Origin: DAOUJI01 sp965224415
Lineage (GTDB): Bacteria; Chloroflexota; Dehalococcoidia; Lucifugimonadales; JAGWBF01
Length of the DNA: 64,000 bases
Assembly (NCBI GenBank): GCA_965224415.1
Contig: CBDCZB010000004.1
Location: forward strand, 930,001-994,000
Direction of reading: 5' to 3'
In this document: positions 1 through 8,482 of the stretch, one piece after another
Numbering within the stretch: the first letter of the stretch is position 1
Layout of the letters: each line of letters opens with the position of its first letter
Program-made: the position numbers and the translations under genes
Notes under the pieces: generated by a model
What the model was told of the DNA's origin: nothing
Databases searched by the model: none
The model's input: only the letters and a program-made list of their open reading frames with translations

Positions 1-1512
1 TACCTCAACCGACGCAGGGTTCAGGTCTTCTCTGAAGTCCCTGCCGTCCCTTCCTGGGTCAGCCTCCATGAAAAGGCGGTCGTAGAGACGCACTTCCGCT
101 TCCAGCGAATGTTCCGCCGATACCCAGTGCGACGTGCCCCTCACCTTGCGCCCGTCGGGGCTGGAGCCGCCCCTGGACTCTGGGTCATAGGTGCACCTCA
201 GCTCCGTAGGCTCTCCCGTCGCCGGGTTCGTCACCACGTCGGTGCAGGTGACCAGATAAGCGTGTTGTAGACGCACCTCGCGTCCCAGCGCGAACCTGTA
301 GAAGTTTTTGGGCGGGTCCATCATGAAGTCGTCCCGCTCGATGTAGACCGTTTTGGAGAAGAGGACCTTTCTTACGCCGGCGTCGGGGTCTTCAGGGTTG
401 TTGACCGCCTCCAACTCCTCCACCTGGCCCTCAGGGTAGTTTTCTATGACCAGCTTGAGCGGACGCAGCACGGCCATGCGACGAGGCGCTCTTGCGTTCA
501 AATCTTCCCGCACCGAGTGTTCCAGCAGGGCAATGTCTATTACGTTGTCCCGCCTCGCCACCCCTACTTTGCGGCAAAAGTCCCGGATGGACTCGGGCGT
601 ATACCCCCTGCGCCGCAGCCCCGCAATGGTGGGCATTCGTGGGTCGTCCCAGCCTGAGACGTGGCCCCCTTCCACCAATTCGAGCAGCCGCCGTTTGCTC
701 ATTACCGTGTAGCTAAGGTTAAGACGGGCGAACTCCGTCTGACGGGGACGGCTGGGAAGGGGCAGGTTTTCGACAACCCAGTCGTACAAGGGTCGGTGGT
801 CCTCGAACTCCAGTGTGCACAGCGAATGGGTGACATGTTCCAAAGCGTCGGACACGGGATGGGCGTAGTCGTACATTGGATACACGACCCACTTGTCACC
901 CGACCGCTCGTGAGGGACCTTCAAGATCCGGTACAACACCGGGTCCCTCATGTTCAGGTTAGGGGAGATCATGTCTATCTTGGCCCTGAGCACGTGAGCG
1001 CCTTCGCTGAACTCGCCCTTGCTCATCCTGTGGAACAGGTCTAGGTTTTCCTCGACGGACCTGGTGCGATGGGGGCTGTCGATTCCCGGCTCGGTCAAGG
1101 TGCCCCGATATTCTCGAATCTCGTCCTGGCTAAGGCTGTCCACGTAGGCCTTGCTTTCTTTGATGAGCAGGACGGCCATCTCGTGCAGCCGGTCGAAGTA
1201 ATCGGAGGCGTAGTACACGCGCTCGCCCCAGTCGAACCCCAGCCACCGCACGTCCTTCTGTATCGCCTCCGTGTATTCCTCGTCCTCCTTGGTGGGGTTG
1301 GTGTCGTCGAAACGGAGATTGCACCTTGCTCCGGGGATTTCCGCGGCAATGCCAAAGTTCAGGCAGATGGACTTGGCGTGGCCGATGTGGAGGTAGCCGT
1401 TGGGCTCCGGCGGGAACCGGGTGACGACCCTGCCATCGCCGACCCCGGACTCCAGGTCGTCGGCTATCATGTGCCGGATGAAGTCAGTGTAGTCGGCGTG
1501 GTCGGTAGTCAT
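1..1512 (-). CDS. glnS: Glutaminyl-tRNA synthetase, partial (C-terminus beyond left edge)
   Basis: Charges tRNA-Gln with glutamine in the cytosol. The reading frame is open from ATG at 1512 to the window edge (504 codons). The class I signature PPEPNGYLHIGHAKS spans residues 34-48, with HIGH at 42-45; the KMSKS-type loop is VMSKR near residue 271. The GlnRS-type ordering (PEPNGYLHIGH, then the anticodon-binding beta-barrel with KTVYIERDDF) separates it from GluRS. It lies 7 bases downstream of the gltX stop, so the two synthetases are probably co-transcribed. Having both argues for a discriminating GluRS and direct Gln charging rather than only the amidotransferase route. The C-terminal end is outside the window. 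Confidence 0.97.
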   Translation of the reverse strand, partial: MTTDHADYTDFIRHMIADDLESGVGDGRVVTRFPPEPNGYLHIGHAKSICLNFGIAAEIPGARCNLRFDDTNPTKEDEEYTEAIQKDVRWLGFDWGERVYYASDYFDRLHEMAVLLIKESKAYVDSLSQDEIREYRGTLTEPGIDSPHRTRSVEENLDLFHRMSKGEFSEGAHVLRAKIDMISPNLNMRDPVLYRILKVPHERSGDKWVVYPMYDYAHPVSDALEHVTHSLCTLEFEDHRPLYDWVVENLPLPSRPRQTEFARLNLSYTVMSKRRLLELVEGGHVSGWDDPRMPTIAGLRRRGYTPESIRDFCRKVGVARRDNVIDIALLEHSVREDLNARAPRRMAVLRPLKLVIENYPEGQVEELEAVNNPEDPDAGVRKVLFSKTVYIERDDFMMDPPKNFYRFALGREVRLQHAYLVTCTDVVTNPATGEPTELRCTYDPESRGGSSPDGRKVRGTSHWVSAEHSLEAEVRLYDRLFMEADPGRDGRDFREDLNPASVEV

Positions 1513-1519
1513 AGCAGGC

Positions 1520-3007
1520 TCACTCGCCGGTTGGGCTGGCAGCTCCGGCTGAAGCGGAAGTCCTGGCCTCTTTCAAAAGCTCCAAAGCGGAGTCGATGCG
1601 CCGGACACAGGTGTCCCGGCCTAGAACCTCCATCGTGTCGAACAGGGGAGGCGTGGCTTTTCGTCCGGTAAGCGCCGCTCTCAGGGCGCCAAAGAACCGG
1701 CGCCCGGACAGTCCAAGCTCTTCTCCGAGGGCCCGCAACTCCGTCTCCAAGGCGGCAGCGGTGTACGAGTCCATCGAACCGATCAGCTTGCAGGCGCTCT
1801 CCAGGGCGTGCTCCACTCCTTCAAATCCCAGAGACCGCTCGAACTCGCCCTCCTCGTACTCCACGTCCTTGAAGAAGTAGGCCACCCTGTAGGGGGCCTC
1901 GTCCAACTGCTTCATCCGTTCCTGAACCAGCGGAGCCACCCTGGACAGAAGTCCCCGGTCCACTGGGCCCAACTCCTTCTCGACGAAAGGGACCATCTGG
2001 TCGGTCAGGTCAGACACATCCATTTCCCGGATGTAATGGCCGTTCATCCACTGCAGCCGTTCCATGTCGAATATGGCAGCCGACTTATTGATTCGGTCGA
2101 TGGAGAAGTTTTTCGTCAGCGTCTGCATGGACATCAGGTCCGTCTTGTCGTCCAGGGCCCAGCCGAGAAGGGCCATGAAGTTAATCATGGCATGGGGCAG
2201 GTAGCCCATGTCGCGGTATTCCAACAATGACGCTGCCCCGTGACGCTTGGACAGCTTGGAGTGGTCCGGGCCGTGAATCATGGGCAGGTGGGCGAACAGG
2301 GGCGGCTCGTATCCCAGGGACTCATACAATCGGACGTGCCTGGGAACGCTGGGCAGCCACTCCTCGGCCCGCATCACGTGGGTGATGTCCATTGCGTGAT
2401 CGTCCACGACGCTGGCCAGGTGATACGTGGGAAAGCCGTCCGACTTGATGATGACGAAGTCTTCCTGGGTGTCGTTGTTCCAGGAGACGCGGCCCCTGAC
2501 CAGGTCATCGACTTGTGTCTCTCCGCTCTGTGGCATTGCGAAGCGTACTACCCAGGTAGTTCCTTCTGATTCGTAGGACTTCCGCTGGGCGTCGGTCAGC
2601 TCTCTGCAGGCGCCGTTGTAGCCTCCCCTTAAACCTGCCTGCTGCTGCTCCTTACGCCGCCGGGCCAACTCTTCCACGCTGCAATAGCAGCGGTAAGCGG
2701 CTCCGTTCTCCATCAGCCTCTCCGACTCCGCCTGGTACAGCTCAAGCCGCTCCGACTGGAAGTATGGGCCGTAGCTGCCGCCGACCTCAGGTCCCTCATC
2801 CCAGTCCAACCCCAACCACCTGAGAGATTCTAGTATCTTGTCCAGCGAGCCTTCCTGCTGGCGGTCCTGGTCGGTGTCTTCCACTCTCAAAACGAAAGCG
2901 CCGCCGTCCCGCCTGGCCAGAAGCCAGTTGAATAGGGCGGTGCGGAGATTGCCTACGTGGGGATCTCCGGTAGGGCTGGGGGCGTATCTGACTCGTACCT
3001 TATCCAA
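1520..3007 (-). CDS. gltX: Glutamyl-tRNA synthetase
   Basis: Attaches glutamate to tRNA-Glu. It has 495 residues, normal for a bacterial GluRS. The class I motif APSPTGDPHVGN (residues 9-20) replaces HIGH with HVGN, which is common in the family, and KLSKR lies at 251-255. The insertion domain and the helical anticodon-binding half follow. A CYC pair near 107-109 in the zinc-finger region is followed by no second Cys pair, so zinc binding is doubtful. The gene is fourth in the minus-strand run hydrolase-lspA-rluD-gltX-glnS. There are 49 bases between it and rluD upstream. Confidence 0.97.
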   Translation of the reverse strand: MDKVRVRYAPSPTGDPHVGNLRTALFNWLLARRDGGAFVLRVEDTDQDRQQEGSLDKILESLRWLGLDWDEGPEVGGSYGPYFQSERLELYQAESERLMENGAAYRCYCSVEELARRRKEQQQAGLRGGYNGACRELTDAQRKSYESEGTTWVVRFAMPQSGETQVDDLVRGRVSWNNDTQEDFVIIKSDGFPTYHLASVVDDHAMDITHVMRAEEWLPSVPRHVRLYESLGYEPPLFAHLPMIHGPDHSKLSKRHGAASLLEYRDMGYLPHAMINFMALLGWALDDKTDLMSMQTLTKNFSIDRINKSAAIFDMERLQWMNGHYIREMDVSDLTDQMVPFVEKELGPVDRGLLSRVAPLVQERMKQLDEAPYRVAYFFKDVEYEEGEFERSLGFEGVEHALESACKLIGSMDSYTAAALETELRALGEELGLSGRRFFGALRAALTGRKATPPLFDTMEVLGRDTCVRRIDSALELLKEARTSASAGAASPTGE

Positions 3008-3056
3008 CTCTAAACATCTGTCTGCATTAGGGAATCAAGTTAACCTAGAGGCACCT

Positions 3057-4028
3057 TCAGGACACGATGTGGATTTTAGCATGAGCGGACGCCCGTAGGT
3101 CAGCCAGAACCGCCTCGAAATCGGCGGGAATGTCCGACGTGAACTCCACCCAGCCAGCGTGGGAAGGGTGATGGAACCCCAGGGCATGGGCATGCAGCAA
3201 GTGGCGGGCCGCTTGGGGCCATTTGGCTTTGGCGCCTCCGTACACCCTGTCCCCCACCAGAGGAGCGCCCAAGTGAGCAAGGTGGACCCGTATCTGGTGC
3301 GTTCTCCCGGTTTTAGGCAGGACTTCAATCAGGGAAAACCTCTCCTCACCGACGTCTATCCGCTCCACCGTACGATAAGCGGTAAACGCTTCCCTCCCAT
3401 CCGAGACCACGGCCATGCGTTTTCTGTTACGAGTGTCTCTGCCTATGGGAGCCGAGACTTCCCCTTGTGGCGGCTCTATGGCGCCATGCACCAGGGCTGT
3501 ATATCCCTTCACCACGATACGATCCCGGAACTGGTCCGTCAGGCTCCGATGCGCCTGGTCTGTCTTGGCGACTGCCATGAGGCCCGACGTGTCCTTGTCC
3601 AGCCTGTGGACTATTCCCGGACGCACCTCGCCTCCGATGCCCTTGAGGTCGCCGCACAACGACAGCAAAGCGTTCACCAGTGTATGAGCCGGATGGCCGG
3701 GCGCCGGATGGACGGTGAGACCAGCTGGTTTATCCACCACCATGAGAGCGTCATCCTGGTACACCACGTCCAGCGGGATGTCCTCGGCGGCCAGGTCAAC
3801 AGCCTGGGGCGGCGGAATGGTCACCCGCAGCCGGTCTCCGGCATGGACTTTTGCTCCGGCTTTGGGCAAGGTGCCGTTGCGGAGCACGTGGCCTTGGTCT
3901 ATCAGCTTGCGGATGCGGGAACGGGTCAACTCGGGCATTTCCCGGGCCAATTCCTGGGCGATGTAGGCGTCCAGGCGTTCTCGGTCCCCAGAGGGCGGTT
4001 TCTCCACGACAAAGTCCCTGGTCTTCAC
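3057..4028 (-). CDS. RluA/RluD-family 23S rRNA pseudouridine synthase
   Basis: Converts uridines in RNA (in the RluD subgroup, helix 69 of 23S rRNA) to pseudouridine. From the GTG at 4028 the product has 323 residues. An S4 RNA-binding domain occupies about residues 18-65. The catalytic motif HRLDKDTSGL lies at 141-150, with Asp144 as nucleophile. GRTHQIRVHLAHLG follows in the C-terminal half. The GTG start overlaps the lspA TGA stop as GTGA, so translation is probably coupled. Reading on upstream to an in-frame ATG only adds basic low-complexity residues that lie inside lspA, so that start is not preferred. The lspA-rluD order is common across bacteria. Confidence 0.94.
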   Translation of the reverse strand: MKTRDFVVEKPPSGDRERLDAYIAQELAREMPELTRSRIRKLIDQGHVLRNGTLPKAGAKVHAGDRLRVTIPPPQAVDLAAEDIPLDVVYQDDALMVVDKPAGLTVHPAPGHPAHTLVNALLSLCGDLKGIGGEVRPGIVHRLDKDTSGLMAVAKTDQAHRSLTDQFRDRIVVKGYTALVHGAIEPPQGEVSAPIGRDTRNRKRMAVVSDGREAFTAYRTVERIDVGEERFSLIEVLPKTGRTHQIRVHLAHLGAPLVGDRVYGGAKAKWPQAARHLLHAHALGFHHPSHAGWVEFTSDIPADFEAVLADLRASAHAKIHIVS

Positions 4029-4708
4029 TCCTCTTCCATCCACTCCCTGACGCCGCAGTTCGTGCAACGCCAGCCTCCTAGCACGTCCACCATAGCGGCC
4101 CCGCACACGAGGCAAGGTTCGTTGGCGGTCTCATCCGGGTCAAGGGCGGTTACCGGACCATGCAAGTTCAGGGCTTCCGTCAGGTCAACTCTCGTCCTCT
4201 CGGCCGCTTTGCTGGTGGTCAGGAAAAGGTACCCCAGGACAAATATCCCGATCACTATGGAAGAGTCGGCGATGTTGAACACAGGCCAGGGTCCGATGTC
4301 TATGAAGTCCGTCACCTCGCCCATGCGCACCCTGTCAAACAGGTTCCCAGCAGCGCCTCCCAGCTGCATCCCCAAGCTCAGGCGCAAAGGAAAGCCGGAG
4401 AAGGGTTGCTTCTTGTACACAATAAGCAACACCCCTATGCCCACCAGGGAGGCGATTATCAAGAACATGGTCTGGTCGGGGAAGAGGCCAAAGGCGCTGC
4501 CCGTGTTGCTGGTGTGGGTTATTCTAAACAGCCCGTCTCTGGGAACGGATTCACCCAGGAACAGGTAGGCCCGGACGATGGCCTTGGTCACCTGGTCCAG
4601 ACCGAACGCCAGGGCGAGGGGAAGCAGAAGAATGGGGTCGTTCCACCAAGAGGTGCGTTCGGGCCAGGAGACTTTTTTCTCTTGTTCTACTTGTTCTACG
4701 TGGTCCAT
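4025..4708 (-). CDS. lspA: Signal peptidase II with C-terminal zinc-ribbon extension
   Basis: Membrane aspartyl protease that removes signal peptides from prolipoproteins after lipidation. It has 227 residues, clearly longer than the usual 150-170. Four hydrophobic segments occupy about residues 25-46, 78-98, 108-124 and 143-165. The catalytic aspartates are Asp125 (GNLFDR) and Asp148 (NIAD), and NTGSAFGLF precedes them. After the last membrane helix comes a linker and then two Cys pairs, C199-x-x-C202 and C215-x-x-C218, typical of a small zinc ribbon. I know of no standard LspA with such a tail. ATG at 4708 was chosen because upstream codons encode no LspA-like sequence. Three lipoproteins or candidate lipoproteins elsewhere in the window are possible substrates. 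Confidence 0.95.
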   Translation of the reverse strand: MDHVEQVEQEKKVSWPERTSWWNDPILLLPLALAFGLDQVTKAIVRAYLFLGESVPRDGLFRITHTSNTGSAFGLFPDQTMFLIIASLVGIGVLLIVYKKQPFSGFPLRLSLGMQLGGAAGNLFDRVRMGEVTDFIDIGPWPVFNIADSSIVIGIFVLGYLFLTTSKAAERTRVDLTEALNLHGPVTALDPDETANEPCLVCGAAMVDVLGGWRCTNCGVREWMEEE

Positions 4709-4728
4709 CTGTTGATCGATAGTAGAGC

Positions 4729-5382
4729 TTATAGGTGGGCAGCCAGGAACGTGGCTACAGCTTCCGCCTGGAGGGATTCGTAACCCTCCCAGGAGTGGTC
4801 CGCGCCGTCGATGACGCTGAGCTGGGTTTCGGGGCCAAAGCCCGCGATCCGGCTTTCGATTCCATCGACGGGCGAAAGCTTGTCCTTTGACCCGGCTATT
4901 ATCAACAAGGGAATCCGCCGCCACGAACCCGCCGACGTGAAAACGGATGGCGGAGGCGACGCTAGAACGGCCGCCTTGACCCGCTTCACTTTCGGAGCAG
5001 CGACAGCCGCCATGGATGCCCCGAAGGAATACCCTACAACGGCAATCCAATTTCGATCCACTCCGGGAAGTCTCCCCACAAACTCCAGGGCCGCTTTCAT
5101 GTCCTGTGGTTCGGCTGTTCCATTGGTGAACTCTCCCTCGCTCTCGCCAACGCCTCTGAAGTTGAACCTGAAGGCGGCGAAGCCCGCCTCCACCAACTTG
5201 GCGGTGGCGTTCAGGACCAACGGACTCTCCATGGTCCCACCCAAGTGAGGATGGCCGTGTCCTACGACGACTCCAGGGAACGGGCCTTGGTCACCCGAAG
5301 GCGACGCTAGGACTCCTTCCAGCATCAGACCCTTGCTTTTGAATCCTATGGCTGTCTGGCGCATACGCTCCTCATAGCCCAT
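4729..5382 (-). CDS. Alpha/beta-fold hydrolase (dienelactone-hydrolase-like esterase)
   Basis: Predicted cytosolic serine hydrolase; the substrate cannot be told from sequence. The product has 217 residues. The nucleophile elbow GYSFGAS places Ser119; Asp167 (SKDKLS) and His196 (GADHSW) complete a plausible triad. An HGHPHLGG oxyanion-type loop lies near residue 43. It is the first gene of the lspA operon, ending 20 bases before the lspA start. A second start, ATG at 5364, gives the family-typical N-terminus MRQTAIGFKSKGLMLEG and has GAGGAG just ahead of it, so six residues may be surplus. A longer open frame continues upstream to 6516, but that part only mirrors ltaE and is not coding. Confidence 0.88.
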   Translation of the reverse strand: MGYEERMRQTAIGFKSKGLMLEGVLASPSGDQGPFPGVVVGHGHPHLGGTMESPLVLNATAKLVEAGFAAFRFNFRGVGESEGEFTNGTAEPQDMKAALEFVGRLPGVDRNWIAVVGYSFGASMAAVAAPKVKRVKAAVLASPPPSVFTSAGSWRRIPLLIIAGSKDKLSPVDGIESRIAGFGPETQLSVIDGADHSWEGYESLQAEAVATFLAAHL

Positions 5383-5402
5383 CTTAGGAGCAGCCCAAGT
5401 GT

Positions 5403-5431
5403 TTGACAAGAAGTCCAGGCGTGGATATAGA
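5403..5431 (+). promoter_or_regulatory. Predicted sigma-70-type promoter of ltaE
   Basis: A perfect -35 TTGACA (5403-5408) is followed after 17 bases by TATAGA (5426-5431); TAGAAT overlaps at 5428 with a 19-base spacer. It lies in the divergent gap between the hydrolase and ltaE and reads toward ltaE, leaving a leader of about 60 bases. Confidence 0.65.
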
Positions 5432-5496
5432 ATGTCCCAGCGGTAGACGCCGCGTATATCTTTGCCCCATAAACCTAAAGACAGGGCGCATAGACC

Positions 5497-6558
5497 ATGT
5501 CGAATAAAGTCATAGACCTCAGAAGCGACACCATAACTCATCCCACCGAGGAAATGCGCCGAGCCATGGCATCGGCGGAGGTGGGCGACGACGTATACGG
5601 CGAGGACCCTTCCATGAACAAGCTGGAAGAGATGGCGGCGAGACTGATGGGCAAGGAAGCCGCCCTTTTCACGGCCAGCGGCACCATGAGCAACTTGATT
5701 GCCGCCCTCACCCACTGTCGCAGAGGGGATGAGATTGTAATGGGCTCCGAGGCCCACATGATGTGGAACGAGGTGGCGGGAGCGGCGACCCTGGCCGCCG
5801 CCCAAGTCCGCACAGTCCCCAACGACGACATGGGCCGTATAGACCCCCAGACCCTCGACGACATAATCCGAACCGGCGGCAACATCCAGTACCCGCCCAC
5901 CGGGCTGGTATGCCTGGAGAACACCCACAACCGCTGCAACGGCGGAGTCCTGGACGCGGCCCTGACCAAGTCGCTGGCCGACGTGGCTCACTCCCACGGA
6001 GTCCCGGTGCATCTGGACGGCGCCCGCATATTCAACGCCTCGGTTGCCCTGGAAGCGCCTGCCAGCTCCCTTGTGGAGGACGTGGACGACGTGTCCTTTT
6101 GCCTTTCCAAGGGGCTGAGCGCCCCCGTGGGTTCCCTGATTTGCGGCAGCCGGGAGTTCGTAGACAGGGCCAGAAAGTGGCGCAAGATGATAGGCGGCGG
6201 GATGCGGCAGGCCGGAGTCCTGGCAGCGGCTGGCATCGTGGCCCTCGACACGATGATTGACAGGCTGGCCGAGGACCACGTCCACACCCGCAGGCTGGCC
6301 GAGGGTCTGGCCAACGTGAAGGGCCTGTCCGTTGACCCGGACATGTTCCCCACGAATATAGTATTCGCCCAAGTGGAGCCAAGCCTGGGCGCTGCCCAAG
6401 CGCTGGTCGGCCGCCTCGCTGAGGCTGGCGTGCTTGTATCCTATCCGGGCGACAACCGGGTCAGGATGGTGCTCAACCGCCACGTGGACGACCGCGGTGT
6501 GGACGAGGCGCTGCACCGGGTCTCACAGGCTTGCGGACAAGCGCTGGCAGGCCCTTAG
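5497..6558 (+). CDS. ltaE: Low-specificity L-threonine aldolase
   Basis: PLP enzyme that cleaves L-threonine or L-allo-threonine to glycine and acetaldehyde. It has 353 residues, full length. The N-terminal signature IDLRSDTITHPTEEMR is typical of the family, HLDGAR carries Asp174 that binds the PLP ring nitrogen, and Lys205 in CLSKGLSAPVGS forms the Schiff base. IGGGMRQAG and the small C-terminal domain follow. The ATG lies about 60 bases downstream of a good promoter. The next gene, a Rieske ferredoxin, has its own -10 element, so the two are probably separate units. Confidence 0.94.
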   Translation: MSNKVIDLRSDTITHPTEEMRRAMASAEVGDDVYGEDPSMNKLEEMAARLMGKEAALFTASGTMSNLIAALTHCRRGDEIVMGSEAHMMWNEVAGAATLAAAQVRTVPNDDMGRIDPQTLDDIIRTGGNIQYPPTGLVCLENTHNRCNGGVLDAALTKSLADVAHSHGVPVHLDGARIFNASVALEAPASSLVEDVDDVSFCLSKGLSAPVGSLICGSREFVDRARKWRKMIGGGMRQAGVLAAAGIVALDTMIDRLAEDHVHTRRLAEGLANVKGLSVDPDMFPTNIVFAQVEPSLGAAQALVGRLAEAGVLVSYPGDNRVRMVLNRHVDDRGVDEALHRVSQACGQALAGP

Positions 6559-6568
6559 AGTCAACGTT

Positions 6569-6574
6569 TATAAT
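6569..6574 (+). promoter_or_regulatory. Probable -10 element upstream of the Rieske gene
   Basis: A consensus TATAAT stands 56 bases before the ATG at 6631. No clear -35 is visible 17 bases upstream, so strength and use are uncertain. Confidence 0.4.
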
Positions 6575-6630
6575 GGCGCCCGACGCCCACGGGACCGACT
6601 AACTTAACTATAAACGACAAGGAGCAACCA

Positions 6631-6951
6631 ATGCCCGAAGATTTCGTAAAAGCGGCGCAGACCGGCGAGGTGCTTCCCGGCAAGATGAAGGTCGTGGAGC
6701 TGGGAAGCGAAATTATCCTCTTGGTGAACGTCAACGGCACGGTCCACGCAATAGACGACACCTGTTCCCATGCTTACGCCTCTCTTTCTGAAGGCGAACT
6801 GGAAGGGTCGGAGTTGGAATGTCCCCTCCACGGGGCCATGTTCGACTTGACCACGGGCCAGCCTCAGACGCCGCCCGCCGAGGAACCTATAACCGTCTAC
6901 CAGGTCAAAGTGGACGGCGACGACATCCTGGTAGGCCCCCCCGCCAGCTAG
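6631..6951 (+). CDS. Rieske [2Fe-2S] ferredoxin
   Basis: Small soluble electron carrier of the type that feeds aromatic-ring or other non-haem dioxygenases and related oxidoreductases. It has 106 residues. The cluster ligands are Cys45/His47 (CSH) and Cys64/His67 (CPLHG), separated by 16 residues as in dioxygenase ferredoxins; the extra disulphide Cys residues of bc1-type Rieske proteins are absent. AAGGAG stands 5 bases before the ATG. No oxygenase or reductase partner is adjacent; a second Rieske ferredoxin lies at 37.3 kb. The partner is therefore unknown. Confidence 0.92.
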   Translation: MPEDFVKAAQTGEVLPGKMKVVELGSEIILLVNVNGTVHAIDDTCSHAYASLSEGELEGSELECPLHGAMFDLTTGQPQTPPAEEPITVYQVKVDGDDILVGPPAS

Positions 6952-7047
6952 AGCCAGCATCGCCGTAACCTGCGCTAGTCATCTCGGATAGCGTCCAGGG
7001 CTGGGCATAGCGTAGAATAACCTTGACGCTCCTAGTACTGAACCAAA

Positions 7048-8162
7048 TCAGGATTGGCAGGGATAGAGGCGATGGAGTTTGCGTCTGGCGTCTTGGGCAG
7101 TGAACCGCCAGTTAATGGTAGCTCCTATCGCGTTCCGCTCTGACACGCAGGCGCTGACGGCTCTTTCCAGGCTGTCCTCATCTCCGTTGCGTCCGCGCAG
7201 GCAGGCCCGGGCCAGCACGCTGAACTCGATCTCCGCCATATTCAGCCAGCTTCCGTGCTTGGGAGTGTGGTGCAACTCCAGCCGCTTGGCGATGCGCCGG
7301 GCCTCGGCCGCCGGGAAAGTCTCGTAAAGCGAGGCCATCCGATGCGTGTTCAGATTGTCGAGAACCAGCCGAATCACCGGGACATCGGGGTAGGCCTCAT
7401 CCACCAGCCACCGCATCTGCTGAGCGAAGTCCTGCATGGTGCGTTGCCGGGTTATCGCCACGTGGCGCCAGCCCCGGCGAGGCTCACAGGTGAGGAACAG
7501 GTTGCGCGTCCCTCCCCGCTGGTATTCGTAGTCCTCACGCCTCGGCCTCCCAGGCTTTGCCGGCAGCGGTTCCCTCACGTCGGCCAGCAACTGGGTGGAG
7601 GTCTCGTCAAAGCAGACCACCGGCCTCTGCGGATCGTAGGGCTCGGCGTAGAGATCCAGCACGTCCTCCATGGCCGCCACGAACTCTCCACCTACCTTGG
7701 GGATGCACCATTGTTTCTTGAGCCACGGCTTGAGCGTGTTTTTTTTAGCCGCAGGCGGACCGTCTCGGGAGATAAAGACTCCACCAATCCCAACTCCACC
7801 ACCTTGCCCGCCAGGGCCCGCATGGTCCAGTGGTCATGACCGTCGGGCACCGGGCTGCAGGCCAAGGCTATCAGGTGGGCCTCCACCCTTTCATCCACCT
7901 TTCTGGGCCGGTTGACCTGGTTATGGTGCCTCAGCACCTCGTCCAGTCCTTCCTCGGCATACCGCCGCTTGGTGCGGAACACGGTCCGCTCCGACACGTC
8001 CAGTGCGGTGGCCACCTGGGGGGCGGTCCAGCCCTCATCTATCTTGATCAGGATGCGGGCCCGGGTAATCGCCTGTGCGGAACTCCTCCCAGCCCTGATC
8101 ATCTTCCTGAGCCGTCCCTTTTCCTGTGTTGCCAGCCGGACTCCGTACTTCTCCTGCACCAT
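7048..8162 (-). CDS. IS630-family transposase, two frames joined by -1 frameshift
   Basis: DDE transposase of the IS630 group. The first frame (8162 to 7692, about 156 residues) holds the helix-turn-helix region (WTAPQVATALDVSERTVFRTKRRY). The second (open to 7048) holds the catalytic domain, with Asp in VVCFDETST, Asp in LVLDNLNTH and Glu in SWLNMAEIEF. Neither frame alone makes a full enzyme. A -1 shift on the A8 run at 7746-7739 gives the continuous sequence LKKNTLKPWLKKQWCIPKVG and a product of about 371 residues, the normal IS630 size. ATG at 8162 is preferred over the GTG at 8180. The catalytic residues are all present, so the element may be active if frameshifting works. Confidence 0.88.
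7739..7746 (-). other. Slippery A8 run, programmed -1 frameshift or transcriptional slippage site
   Basis: Minus-strand codons CTA AAA AAA ACA contain eight consecutive A residues exactly where the transposase must change frame. Slipping back by one base joins the helix-turn-helix frame to the catalytic frame with family-typical sequence on both sides. Confidence 0.75.
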
Positions 8163-8275
8163 GACCACCTCACATCCCACAACCCTTCGTCTATCCCCAA
8201 GGTAGCATCCTGTCTGGGCTCACGTACTAACTGACAATGCCAGATTGGCCGAATACTAGCCAGGAGGATGCCGTT

Positions 8276-8440
8276 ATGCTGGATGACTTGGTGCAGACGA
8301 TCGAAACGCTAAAACAGCGTGTCAAAGACCACAGAAGCGACATCGAGAACTACGAGAGCCGCACCCGGGTAACTCTGATAGACCCCCTGCTGTGCGCTTT
8401 GGGCTGGGACGTTTCCGATGGGAACTATATACTTGACTAG
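8276..8440 (+). pseudogene. 5' fragment of HsdR-N-like protein gene, cut by the IS1595 transposon
   Basis: ATG at 8276 follows AGGAGG (8262-8267) with 8 bases between. The fragment encodes MLDDLVQTIETLKQRVKDH then SRTRVTLIDPLLCALGWDVSD, the usual N-terminal block of proteins with a type I restriction HsdR-N-like (PD-D/ExK) domain. Native sequence ends at 8419; the last codons (GNYILD, stop) come from the transposon end. The rest of the gene resumes at 11112. Rejoining with one copy of the 8-bp duplication restores the frame exactly and gives a 321-residue protein. The role of the intact protein is unknown; such proteins are often linked to nucleic-acid defence. Confidence 0.88.
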
Positions 8441-8442
8441 CC
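8412..8442. repeat. Left target duplication and terminal inverted repeat of the IS1595 transposon
   Basis: Target-site duplication TTTCCGAT at 8412-8419, then the element end GGGAACTATATAC (8420-8432). This is a perfect 13-base match to the reverse complement of the right end. The similarity continues to CTAGCC (20 of 23 positions in all). Confidence 0.95.
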
Positions 8443-8461
8443 ACACTGGATGATGTAGAAT
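8433..8461 (+). promoter_or_regulatory. Transposon promoter overlapping the left terminal repeat
   Basis: TTGACT (8433-8438), a 17-base spacer, then TAGAAT (8456-8461). The -35 overlaps the inner part of the terminal repeat, so transposase binding could repress its own transcription and that of the cargo. The transposase ATG at 8483 follows 22 bases after the -10. Confidence 0.65.
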
Positions 8462-8482
8462 AGGTGCATGAAGGAGCGCACC

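Larger units (their letters stand above)
7033..8229. mobile_element. IS630-family insertion sequence
   Basis: About 1.19 kb flanked by TA (7033-7034 and 8228-8229), the target dinucleotide that IS630/Tc1 elements duplicate. The outer ends form an imperfect inverted repeat: the left end reads TAGTACTGAACC...CAGGAT and the reverse complement of the right end reads TAGTACGTGAGCC...CAGGAT. The whole interior is one frameshifted transposase gene. It sits 46 bases before the start of the disrupted HsdR-N-like gene, so it may have cut that gene from its promoter. The ends were found by eye and could shift by a base or two. Confidence 0.8.

Noticed and set aside
3159..4568. 469-codon plus-strand open frame
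   Set aside because: Mirror of rluD and lspA; no domain text.
5383..6516. Minus-strand extension of the alpha/beta hydrolase frame by 378 codons
   Set aside because: It lies wholly opposite ltaE, shows no family similarity and is low-complexity Gly/His/Val text typical of the reverse of a coding strand.
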